From Desulfobacterales bacterium (lineage in GTDB: Bacteria > Desulfobacterota > Desulfobacteria > Desulfobacterales > UBA5852), in NCBI GenBank assembly GCA_030066455.1, contig JASJBQ010000079.1, forward strand, positions 1-14,077: a DNA stretch of 14,077 bases, in the 5' to 3' direction. Below the pieces are notes generated by a model that saw only the letters and a program-made list of their open reading frames with translations, made no database searches and was not told the origin of the DNA. The position numbers and the translations under genes are program-made. Of the stretch, positions 6,621 through 13,420 are shown piece after piece; the stretch's first letter is position 1; every line of letters begins with the position of its first letter.

Positions 6621-7175
6621 ATGCGCAAAATAGTTTTGGTTATCGCTGTTATGCTGCTGTTGTCCGGGTGCATCAAACGCCCCTGGTCACCGGCCCCGAC
6701 GGCCGAACATTTCTCGCCCTCGCAGAATGTCCGGCTGACCCTGCCCGAGGGCTGGATGCTCAACAGCCGGGAAGATGTTCTGCTCGTGACGCGCGACGGC
6801 GTTCTGCTCCAGAATGTCATCGTGGCCGCGGTCCACGTCGATGATGAGCTCACATACACCAAGAAGAAGTTCAAACCGGGGATGCTGCCCATCGAGCAGG
6901 CGGGCGTGATTCACGACAACATGGCCTCAAACCCCAACCGCGCCGCTTTCAAAGTTCTCAGCAAGAAACCGGCCCAGGTCGCCGGGCATCAGGCCTTCCG
7001 CTCCGAGGTGAGGTTCAAGGATGACGACGGGCTGCGCTACCGGGCTATACTCTACGGCTTCATGCAAAACGACTGGTTTTATTTGGTGCGCTACATGGCG
7101 CCCGAGCGCCACTACTTCGCGCGCGACAAGGACCAGTTCGAGAATATCGTCCGCAGCATGCGGCTCGTGGTGTAA
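6621..7175 (+). CDS. Putative lipoprotein of unknown function, third gene of the protease operon
   Basis: A 184-residue protein. The signal peptide ends in LLSGC (Cys17). The mature part reads NVRLTLPEGWMLNS, then LLVTRDGVLLQNVIVAAVHVD, a basic charged loop (TYTKKKFKPG) and a C-terminal FYLVRYMAPERHYFARDKDQFENIVRSMRLV. This 'LP-x-GW ... D-x-F-x-x-IV-x-S-M/F' layout is that of small PsbP/MOG1-like or DUF1795-type periplasmic alpha-beta domains, but I cannot assign a family. It begins 10 bp after the protease stop, with GGGGAAAAACC before the ATG as a modest ribosome-binding site, and is most likely co-transcribed. It may be an accessory or substrate-recruiting partner of the protease; that is inference from position only. 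Confidence 0.85.
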   Translation: MRKIVLVIAVMLLLSGCIKRPWSPAPTAEHFSPSQNVRLTLPEGWMLNSREDVLLVTRDGVLLQNVIVAAVHVDDELTYTKKKFKPGMLPIEQAGVIHDNMASNPNRAAFKVLSKKPAQVAGHQAFRSEVRFKDDDGLRYRAILYGFMQNDWFYLVRYMAPERHYFARDKDQFENIVRSMRLVV

Positions 7176-7214
7176 CACCTCGCCGCGAGCCTGAAAAACC
7201 GGGTGGCGGGTTTT
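7162..7214 (+). terminator. Weak terminator-like structure after the lipoprotein operon
   Basis: The stop codon lies in a compound inverted repeat (GGCTCG at 7162-7167 pairs with CGAGCC at 7186-7191; GGTG/CACC around the TAA). It is followed by AAAACC...GGTTTT (about 7195-7214). Neither part has a good U-tract, so function as a terminator is uncertain. Confidence 0.3.
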
Positions 7215-7727
7215 CCACTATCGAAGCGAGGAACCACCGGGCGTCCATCCCGTTGAATGGAGCAGGCGGGGTAGACATTCGACGCCTTTCCCAAGCGTCG
7301 GTGCGCCCGTAGGATATTCCGGCGCGCCTTGCCTGCATCCGACTTTCTTCAGGACCGCCAGGCTGGACCACCATCGGAACCGTTTCTTCTCCCGGGGAGT
7401 TCCCCGATTAACCCTGAGGCGCAACGACAATCTCTGGCGTGGCGTTGATACGCCATGCGCTGACGCCCAACGGTCCGTAAAGGACGACTTTCCGGCAATT
7501 AATATCGCGCCTCATGCCCTTGACCGGGCCACTGCGCTTTTCACTGATTGCGGTCTTGCCAAGCGCTCGCTTCGGAAGACAAAAGTATTGCAAATTTTTA
7601 ATTTTTAGCCTAAATTTAAGCCTGTTCGCGAAGAACATACCGCACCGTATTAAAAAACAGCAGATTTCTACCACGATTGGTTTGATTCAAGATTCCGGAA
7701 AGTTCAACTGCGATCGAAAGGCAAGCT
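7215..7727. other. Intergenic region, no supported gene
   Basis: About 500 bp with no credible gene. Two perfect small hairpins are present: CGGGG-AGTT-CCCCG (7393-7406) and TGGCGT-TGAT-ACGCCA (7440-7455). A reverse-strand open frame (7408-7674) has no start signal and no recognised motif. From about 7580 the sequence becomes strikingly AT-rich, as expected for a promoter region ahead of the gene at 7728. Confidence 0.45.
7588..7616 (+). promoter_or_regulatory. Possible sigma-70-type promoter for the 7728 gene
   Basis: TTGCAA (7588-7593) and TAAATT (7611-7616) are separated by exactly 17 bp inside the AT-rich block. Each matches 4 of 6 consensus bases. This would give a leader of about 105 nt. 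Confidence 0.3.
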
Positions 7728-10289
7728 ATGATAGGTGCGGTAGCCACGATTCATCGTATTGGGCGTGTTGTTCTCATCTCCCTTTTTTTGACACTCGCGA
7801 TTTTCTTGTCCCAAGGCTGCTCAGCGACCACAGCCGACAACCGCGAAAAAACATCAACCGAACCTGTCGCTACCAAACCCTTTCGGGTCGAAAGCGAATG
7901 GATTCTCCACGCGATCCTCACGGATATTGCCAACATGGTATGTTATTCTCGATATCCGTACCAGTTCGATGTGGATGATGTCAGCGTAGCGATCGAACCC
8001 TCGACCCCCACCGATATCTTCCCTGTCCGGGTGACCACCCAACTTCCCATGATTCCCGCCCGTTTTCAAACGACGCTCAAGCTCGATAGCGGGCAGCACA
8101 TCTGGTCGCCCGAAGTCTATGTTCAATATGCGCTCCATGCGCTGAGGGCTGTGAGCGCCGACCCGAAACCGACGTCATCGACCGCTGATACCGAAAACGC
8201 TATTTTGGAGACCCTCCTGCGGCCAGATCTCGAAACGATTCAAAAAGAGAACTTGCGTATTTCTAGTCGCCTCGAGGCGAATATGCTTGATGGGTCCAAC
8301 CATAGTGACGCCGCGATGCTATTAGGTACGCTATCCTTGCGTGAATCAGCAGGTCTTTTTTCCGATACGCGCCCCATTCTCAATAGAATGACAGCCCATA
8401 TGGCCCTGGCGAAAACCATCGATAGCGCCGATCACGAACGATTGACTTATCGTCTGGCGTTGGCAATTCAAAACTTGATACTTGGCAATCAAAATGCAGC
8501 CCTGACGAATTTAGATGTAATCGACCAAATTTCCTCCCGCAAAACCGGTCAGCGTTCACTTGCATCGTGGTCGAATGCCCTCAAGACAAGAGCCACTTTG
8601 GATTGGCGGTATCTATCCCAAGAAACAGAAATGAGCCTCCTGGAAAAGATGATGTACTACCGATCGCTATGTGCCTCGATCTCGGTCGATCATGCTTTGG
8701 AATGGGTTACAGCCAAAGGGGCCCATCAAATTCCATATGTGGAAGCAGCGCGCATCGCGACAGAATACGTCTACAGTGTCGGGAGCGGTCATCGGTTCGC
8801 CAAAAACGCCATCCCAGTCGAAATTCATGCCATGCAGACGGTTTTCAAGAACAGCGAAATCCTCAACAGCCATGAGCGTTTGATCCGGTTTCTGAACCGA
8901 ACACCAGGGGGGTGTTTTAACTCCAATGCTTACGGTGTGTGGTCCATCGATGTCATCGGCGATGGCGAATGGGCTGGGTATTTTCAGAGACACCTCATGC
9001 ATCGCATATCGGACGAAAGGCACTTCTACGATAGATATCTGGGGATGCCGAAGAAGGCTGATGCATTCTTTCAAGAAGTGCAAACCTATTTTGGCGACCT
9101 GCACCTTTTTCCGGTGCTTGTTAGGATTTATACCCGCAATGCATCCGCGTATACAAAGGCTATGGATGAATGCCGCTTGCTTCTGGTAGAACGACCGCAG
9201 ACCTACAACGTCTGGGCCTGGAGTTGGATTAATCATCGCTCCGATCTGGCATCCTACCCATCCGGGATACCCAATTTGAACCATTGGTTCAAACCCGGAT
9301 TACCGCAAGGCACGTTATTTAATCTTTACCGTCGATGCCACGGCGTTAGGAATCTGCGGGCCAAAGCTGGGCAACTATACCGTGAAGGCCATCAGCAGGC
9401 GCCTTACGACTGGCCCATTGCCTATGAATATGCCGAGCATGTTGAACTTAAGCGAAGGCTTAATGGTGACGAGCTAGCAGACATTTTTGATCCCCTTCCG
9501 GCCTACAATCTTAAAGCCATGAAAAAAGTGGCCAAGCGCTACAAAAATAAGGCGCCAAAAAAGTACATCGCATTAGCACGCAAGATTAGCACAAAGGACC
9601 CAGATTACTATTTCGATCTGGGGGATCATTTTGTCGAGTTGGGAAGAGAAACTGAAGCTGTAGCGGCCTACGAAAACGGCGTTGCGCTCTCGAAGGACAC
9701 CGTTGGAATTTCAAACAGTTGTAAATGGCTGGTTAATTACTACTACGACAATGGACGTGAACAGGAGGCGTTCGCCTTGGCCCAGAGGGCCGCGAAAGTC
9801 TATTCGGCCGCAGGTCTCAAGACCCTGGCCGGACTTCTTGAAAAATCCGGCGACCTTTCCGGGGCCGAAGAGTATTTTAGTCGCAACAGTGAACGCTACG
9901 ACCAGGTTGGCCCCCTCTTTCACTTTTACGAACGCAATTCCCAAAAGCCTGAATACCAAACCAAACTCGAAAAACTGACGGCACAACTCTTCCCGGAAGG
10001 AATGCGCCAGGCCGCTCTTGACGATTTCAGTCAAAAGCCCGAGAAGGGCGTCATCATTCTGTCTTCGAGTTCGAAATTGCGCGAATATGGTTTGGCACAT
10101 GGCGACATTGTCGTGGCCATTGACGGCTACCGGGTAGACAACCTCCAACAATACGAAGTCTTCAGGGATCGAAGCAGCGATCCTCAGGTTCGTTTTATCG
10201 TCTGGCACAAGAATCGCTACCTCAACGTCGATGCCCAATTGAAAAACCGCAAATTCGGCGTCGATATCGAAACCTATCCGCGCTCATGA
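7728..10289 (+). CDS. Large lipoprotein with TPR-like helices and C-terminal PDZ-like domain
   Basis: An 853-residue protein I do not recognise as a whole. The N-terminus has a long hydrophobic run ending in SQGC (Cys31), so it should be a lipoprotein. Residues ~60-600 are mostly helical with no known motif; a Trp/Tyr-rich segment occurs around 490-520 (NVWAWSWINH). Residues ~615-720 contain TPR-like pairs (YYFDLGDHFVELGRETEAVAAYENG; EEAF/A-LAQRAAKVY; LAGLLEKSGDLSGAEEYF). Residues ~773-840 form a PDZ-like domain: KGVIILSSSSKLREYGLAHGDIVVAIDGYRV is the carboxylate loop and GD-x-I-x-x-I-x-G turn seen in HtrA/CtpA-type PDZs. No protease domain accompanies it. AAAGG lies 7 bp before the ATG. The gene looks less GC-rich than the lipoprotein operon to its left, hinting at separate origin. 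It stands alone; it may be a scaffold for envelope proteins, which is only inferred. Confidence 0.82.
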   Translation: MIGAVATIHRIGRVVLISLFLTLAIFLSQGCSATTADNREKTSTEPVATKPFRVESEWILHAILTDIANMVCYSRYPYQFDVDDVSVAIEPSTPTDIFPVRVTTQLPMIPARFQTTLKLDSGQHIWSPEVYVQYALHALRAVSADPKPTSSTADTENAILETLLRPDLETIQKENLRISSRLEANMLDGSNHSDAAMLLGTLSLRESAGLFSDTRPILNRMTAHMALAKTIDSADHERLTYRLALAIQNLILGNQNAALTNLDVIDQISSRKTGQRSLASWSNALKTRATLDWRYLSQETEMSLLEKMMYYRSLCASISVDHALEWVTAKGAHQIPYVEAARIATEYVYSVGSGHRFAKNAIPVEIHAMQTVFKNSEILNSHERLIRFLNRTPGGCFNSNAYGVWSIDVIGDGEWAGYFQRHLMHRISDERHFYDRYLGMPKKADAFFQEVQTYFGDLHLFPVLVRIYTRNASAYTKAMDECRLLLVERPQTYNVWAWSWINHRSDLASYPSGIPNLNHWFKPGLPQGTLFNLYRRCHGVRNLRAKAGQLYREGHQQAPYDWPIAYEYAEHVELKRRLNGDELADIFDPLPAYNLKAMKKVAKRYKNKAPKKYIALARKISTKDPDYYFDLGDHFVELGRETEAVAAYENGVALSKDTVGISNSCKWLVNYYYDNGREQEAFALAQRAAKVYSAAGLKTLAGLLEKSGDLSGAEEYFSRNSERYDQVGPLFHFYERNSQKPEYQTKLEKLTAQLFPEGMRQAALDDFSQKPEKGVIILSSSSKLREYGLAHGDIVVAIDGYRVDNLQQYEVFRDRSSDPQVRFIVWHKNRYLNVDAQLKNRKFGVDIETYPRS

Positions 10290-10620
10290 TGCGGCTTCGT
10301 ATCTCCCCGGGAAGAGAAGCACCCGGAGCCCAAGAAAGGGGCGTGCATTCATCTAGCGCTTGACGATGGGTCCGCTGGCAATCGTGGCGGTGTTTTTAAA
10401 CTCCGGATGGCCATGCAGGGTCGCCGATGTCTGCATGCGCCTGCGGTCTTCTCTGCGCAAAGAAAAAAGCGTTTGTTCGGCGCGACATGGATTAACCCTC
10501 ACCCGGCCCAAACCGCCCCCCGCAGCCGGCTCCTCCGATCCACAGGCAGAAGAAAGCGTCGTCAGGGATAAAACGCACTTCACCGCGCGCTAAACCCGAG
10601 TTGGGCAACCCGATCGAAAG
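10290..10620. other. Intergenic stretch between convergent genes
   Basis: About 330 bp between two convergent transcripts. One reverse-strand open frame (10353-10583) could encode a 76-residue peptide ending HPEFKNTATIASGPIVKR. It has no ribosome-binding site, homology I recognise or conserved context, so I do not call it. A CCGGG...CCCGG hairpin without U-tract sits near 10306-10327. No strong terminator is visible for either neighbour. Confidence 0.4.
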
Positions 10621-10836
10621 TCACCGGATCATCAGGAAGGCAAAGCGGTCCATCTTCTGGTCGTAGTCCGTGCGCACGCTGATATCGAAACCGAACATGC
10701 ACTTCATACGCACCCATTGGGCTACGATGAATTTTGGGGGATCGATCCACTTGTAGTCGAGATCGCCGTGGATCTTCAGAATCGCGTCGATGGATTGACG
10801 TTGCTCAGGTTGCAGGATTGAATTGACGGCATTCAT
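10621..10836 (-). CDS. Small DUF2284-like protein, apparently truncated
   Basis: A 71-residue reading with a segment DYKWIDPPKFIVAQWVRMKCMFG that matches the start of DUF2284 metal-binding proteins, in which 'WVRMKC-x-FGC' is followed by a cysteine-rich cluster (C-x-x-YG...CPP). Here the sequence changes just after MFG and ends FDISVRTDYDQKMDRFAFLMIR with no further cysteines, so the metal site is incomplete (only one Cys). Alternative frames at that point do not restore the family, arguing for rearrangement rather than a simple frameshift. It follows the TPR lipoprotein by 57 bp on the same strand, so it may be the last gene of that operon. AAAGGAA, only a couple of bases before the ATG, is a weak and poorly spaced ribosome-binding site. 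Whether the product is made is uncertain. Confidence 0.5.
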   Translation of the reverse strand: MNAVNSILQPEQRQSIDAILKIHGDLDYKWIDPPKFIVAQWVRMKCMFGFDISVRTDYDQKMDRFAFLMIR

Positions 10837-10893
10837 TTTCCTTTTTGCTCCCTTAGTCAGGACGAACCGCCTTGGTTGGTGATCGCGCGCCGA

Positions 10894-11499
10894 CTATTCG
10901 GTTTCCTGCAGGTTTTTCTGCTGCAGCCTGGCGGTTCGCAACGCCGCCCTGATTTCGGCGTTCTGGGGATCGAGGACCAGAAGGTCTTCCCACAGGGCAA
11001 TCGAACGGCTGAGATCACCCTGGCGGTAGGCCTGGAATCCTTGCTTGAACAGCGTCTTTTTGCAGGTTTCCAGTTTTGCTTCCAGGTCGCTGCGGGAAAA
11101 GGGTAGCTTCGGCTCGAACCCCTCGAAGCGCAAGAAGTTTTTCAAGAGGGTAGCGTAGGTCTTGCCCGCATCACCAGCCGCCCCCCGCTCCAGTGCCTGG
11201 TCGGCGGCGGCGGCCATCTGCGTCACGCTCTGCGTGTAGGACGCCACCAATCCTGTATCGCGGGGGGTGCGCTGGTAGCCGGCATGGTAGGCGTCGATGG
11301 CCTTCTGGTAATCGCCGGCCTGCATGTAGCGCTGGGCCCGATCGATGGTTTGGCGCGCGTCAGGCGGCTTCTTTGCGGCCGGGGGGGGCGGCCCGTCACG
11401 GGGTCGGGACGAGATCCGTTGCGGCGTATCCGCGCAGGCCGCCAGCGTGGTCAGAATCAAGGCAAGCGCGGCGGCCTTTAGTCTGCCGCGATCCATCAT
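10894..11499 (-). CDS. TPR lipoprotein
   Basis: A 201-residue predicted lipoprotein: signal peptide ending LAAC (Cys22), then a Pro-rich linker (about residues 33-46, RPRDGPPPPAAKKPP). TPR-like pairs follow at ~48-82 (ARQTIDRAQRYMQAGDYQKAIDAYHAGYQRTPRD) and ~149-195 (KQGFQAYRQGDLSRSIALWEDLLVLDPQNAEIRAAL), with a longer helical region between. TPRs are protein-docking scaffolds; no catalytic motif is seen. Its ATG overlaps the stop of the HD-GYP gene (ATGA, 4 bp), so the two are translationally coupled. By context it may act in the periplasm near the sensor domain of that membrane protein; this is inference. A basic MMDRGRLK start precedes the hydrophobic run, which supports this start. Confidence 0.88.
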   Translation of the reverse strand: MMDRGRLKAAALALILTTLAACADTPQRISSRPRDGPPPPAAKKPPDARQTIDRAQRYMQAGDYQKAIDAYHAGYQRTPRDTGLVASYTQSVTQMAAAADQALERGAAGDAGKTYATLLKNFLRFEGFEPKLPFSRSDLEAKLETCKKTLFKQGFQAYRQGDLSRSIALWEDLLVLDPQNAEIRAALRTARLQQKNLQETE

Positions 11500-12953
11500 C
11501 CGGCGGCTCCGGCGGCCGCCAGCGGTGCCGTCCGATCGCGTTCCGCTTCCAGCGCGTCCTTGAAAACCGCCACCAGATCCGGCCGGAACTGGGTTCCGGC
11601 CATGCGCTCGATGCGGCGCAGGGCTTCCTCCTTGAAGATGGCTTTGCGGTAGGGCCGGTCCGAGGTCATGGCGTCGTAGGCATCGGCAATCGATATAATC
11701 GCGGCAAAAAGCGGAATATCGTCCCCCACCAGACCGTCGGGATAGCCTTTACCATTGTGCCATTCGTGATGATGGCGGGTGGATGGGATGTATTTGGCCA
11801 GCGAGGGTGCCCAGCTGAGTATGGATGCGCCGTACTCCACATGGTGCATCATTTCCTTGAACTCCTCCGGATTGAGTTTGGCGGCTTTGAGCAGGATGAC
11901 GTCCGGGGTCTTGATCTTGCCGACATCGTGGAGCAGGCAAGCCACTTCAAGATCTTTCGACTCGGAATCGGACAGGCCCAGTCGCCTGCCCATACCCAGC
12001 GATAGCCGTGCAACCCGGGCCGAGTGTCCATGGGTATAGGAATCGCGTGCATCGATGGCCGCCGCCACGACCTTGACCATGGAAACGTAGGCTTCCTCCA
12101 GATCGTGGGCATAACAGGTGAGTTTGCCTCGCTGTTCGGTAATCAAAGCCGTCATTTCATTGAAGCGTCGCGTCAGCCGGCCCAGTTCGTCCTGCGAATA
12201 GACCTTGAGGGGATTCTTGGCGCTCCCGTGCTTCAATTCCTCAACCCCGGCCGACAGTTCTTTTATGGGCTTGATCAGAAACGAAGCCAGAAACGAGCTG
12301 ATAAAGATCCCCAGAATCACGATGCTGCCGAAGACGACCAGCACCATGTGCCTGACCTTGTCCTGGGCTTCCAGCAGGATGGACTTGTCCATCCCGATGA
12401 CCACACGCCCCAGGGGTTTGTTCATAAAGACAATGGGACACAGGATTTCGAAGATACTCCCCGATGCACTGGTCAGCTCGGTAATCAGGGTACCGTCGGC
12501 CGCTTCACTCAACAGCCGGCCCCGGGCAAAGGGCTGGGTCTCCCCGATCATTTCGGCGGCGCTGTGGACGATGGTTTTCATTTCCGGGTCGACAATGGCC
12601 ACATAGAGCATGTCGCTGTTGGCGGATTTGGCCTGGTAGACCAGATTGTCCAGGCCCAGAAGATCCTTGGCCAGGAGATTATAGCCGGCTGAGGCCGCAA
12701 TGCTCTTGCCTACGGATTCCCCTCTTTTGGTGATTTCCTTAAGGATGTAGTTGTTCATGATTTGAACGGTCATGATCGAGAGGACAAAAGAGGTGCTCGT
12801 CAGGAGAATGACCACGCAAAAAGTGATCTTGAAGCGCAGGCTGGCCGACCGGTAGCGCTGCTGAAACCGTTGCAGCCCGTCCATGGCAGCCGCATTGACC
12901 GACTGCAGACCGGAGGCGATCTTGATTTTGACATGGCGCAAGCGCGCTGGCAT
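11496..12953 (-). CDS. Membrane-bound HAMP/HD-GYP c-di-GMP phosphodiesterase
   Basis: A 485-residue sensor enzyme expected to hydrolyse cyclic di-GMP. Order of parts: cytoplasmic N-terminus; TM helix ~44-66; a periplasmic sensor of ~135 residues (Cache-like, with MLYVAIVDPEMKTIVHS); TM helix ~203-227; a HAMP linker ~228-275 (IKPIKEL...DELGRLTRRFNEM); and an HD-GYP domain from ~286. The HD-GYP signature is complete: HGHSARV (308-314), LHDVGK with H342/D343, the KIKTPDVILLKAAKLN stretch, HHHEWHNGKGYP (394-405), with G403-Y404-P405, and ADAYDAMTSDRPYRKA. It is therefore likely active. ATG at 12953 is chosen because GGGAGGG lies just upstream; the longer frame from 13181 adds 76 residues without domain features and is rejected. 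The next gene overlaps by 4 bp. A divergent PEP-CTERM gene shares the upstream region. Confidence 0.95.
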   Translation of the reverse strand: MPARLRHVKIKIASGLQSVNAAAMDGLQRFQQRYRSASLRFKITFCVVILLTSTSFVLSIMTVQIMNNYILKEITKRGESVGKSIAASAGYNLLAKDLLGLDNLVYQAKSANSDMLYVAIVDPEMKTIVHSAAEMIGETQPFARGRLLSEAADGTLITELTSASGSIFEILCPIVFMNKPLGRVVIGMDKSILLEAQDKVRHMVLVVFGSIVILGIFISSFLASFLIKPIKELSAGVEELKHGSAKNPLKVYSQDELGRLTRRFNEMTALITEQRGKLTCYAHDLEEAYVSMVKVVAAAIDARDSYTHGHSARVARLSLGMGRRLGLSDSESKDLEVACLLHDVGKIKTPDVILLKAAKLNPEEFKEMMHHVEYGASILSWAPSLAKYIPSTRHHHEWHNGKGYPDGLVGDDIPLFAAIISIADAYDAMTSDRPYRKAIFKEEALRRIERMAGTQFRPDLVAVFKDALEAERDRTAPLAAAGAAG

Positions 12954-13186
12954 GTTGCCCTCCCGTCGCGGGTGGCGGGCGCTGTTACCTTGCCGCTCGG
13001 TCGCGGCGAATCTTTCACTGGGGCCAAGCCGGCATCGCCATTTCGACCCATTTTGATTTTTTATCAGGAAAACGCATTGGTGACAAGGACATGCCCGATC
13101 AAGGCCGGAAACCAAAGGGGAAATCGGCTGACCCAACAGCGCGGGGGGCCGCCTGCCGGGAGGTGAGGCAATAAATGACAACCATC

Positions 13187-13216
13187 TTTACAGAGATGAC
13201 GCACTAATAATGACAA
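13187..13216 (-). promoter_or_regulatory. Possible sigma-70 promoter of the HD-GYP operon
   Basis: Read on the reverse strand, TTGTCA (13216-13211) and TGTAAA (13192-13187) are separated by 18 bp. The -35 hexamer is part of the first 15-bp palindrome, so any protein bound there should affect the HD-GYP operon as well. The leader would be about 225 nt. The -10 matches 4 of 6 bases. Confidence 0.35.
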
Positions 13217-13246
13217 AATTTGTCACACAACTGACAAAATTTGTCA
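13211..13246. promoter_or_regulatory. Tandem 15-bp palindromic operators (probable activator-binding sites)
   Basis: TGACAAAATTTGTCA occurs twice without a mismatch, at 13211-13225 and 13232-13246. Each is a 7-bp inverted repeat around a central A. Starts are 21 bp apart, two helical turns, so two dimers would lie on the same DNA face. They centre about 105 and 84 bp upstream of the GG of the sigma-54 promoter, the usual position of enhancer-binding-protein sites. Additional unpaired TGAC half-sites occur at 13175 and 13197. Confidence 0.75.
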
Positions 13247-13266
13247 TGTATGCCCTTTTGCATACA
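13247..13266. repeat. Inverted repeat next to the operators
   Basis: TGTATGC (13247-13253) and GCATACA (13260-13266) form a perfect 7-bp inverted repeat with a 6-nt CCTTTT spacer, immediately after the second palindrome. It may be another binding site or, less likely, an RNA hairpin. Its sequence differs from the 15-bp palindromes, suggesting a different regulator. Confidence 0.45.
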
Positions 13267-13289
13267 CTCGGTGTTACCTATAAGTCACC

Positions 13290-13305
13290 AATGATGTTCA
13301 TCATT
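13290..13305. repeat. Inverted repeat between operators and sigma-54 promoter
   Basis: AATGATG-TT-CATCATT (13290-13305) has perfect 7-bp arms and a 2-nt spacer, ending 16 bp before the -24 element. At this position it could bind a bending protein or a repressor; no IHF consensus match was found here. Confidence 0.35.
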
Positions 13306-13321
13306 TCCTTCAAGACTTAAA

Positions 13322-13337
13322 TGGCACCGTTATTGCT
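13322..13337 (+). promoter_or_regulatory. Sigma-54 (RpoN) -24/-12 promoter
   Basis: TGGCAC-CGTTA-TTGCT shows the invariant GG (13323-13324) and GC (13335-13336) with exactly 10 bases between, and matches the extended consensus TGGCAC-N5-TTGCW fully. Transcription should start about 12 nt after the GC, near 13347, giving a leader of about 74 nt to the ATG at 13421. Sigma-54 promoters need an ATP-driven activator bound upstream, for which the tandem palindromes are the obvious candidates. Confidence 0.85.
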
Positions 13338-13420
13338 GGTCGATTGTATGATTGCGACTCCGGTTATCGGTGTGTGCCCATTTTTGTCAGCTATTCTGAT
13401 CGATTCACAAGGAAAAGAAC

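Noticed and set aside
10203..10218. TGGCAC-N5-TCGCT, a second GG-N10-GC sigma-54-like match
   Set aside because: It lies inside the 7728-10289 coding region, has a poorer -12 element, and no + strand gene follows.
10353..10583. 76-residue reverse-strand open frame
   Set aside because: No ribosome-binding site, no recognised motif and no coding-like context; not enough to call a gene.
12954..13181. 76-residue N-terminal extension of the HD-GYP protein
   Set aside because: It adds no domain, would put the first TM helix far from the start, and a good ribosome-binding site precedes the ATG at 12953.
13211..13246. Start of a CRISPR array
   Set aside because: Only two copies with a 6-bp spacer, and each repeat is itself a palindrome; an operator pair explains it better.
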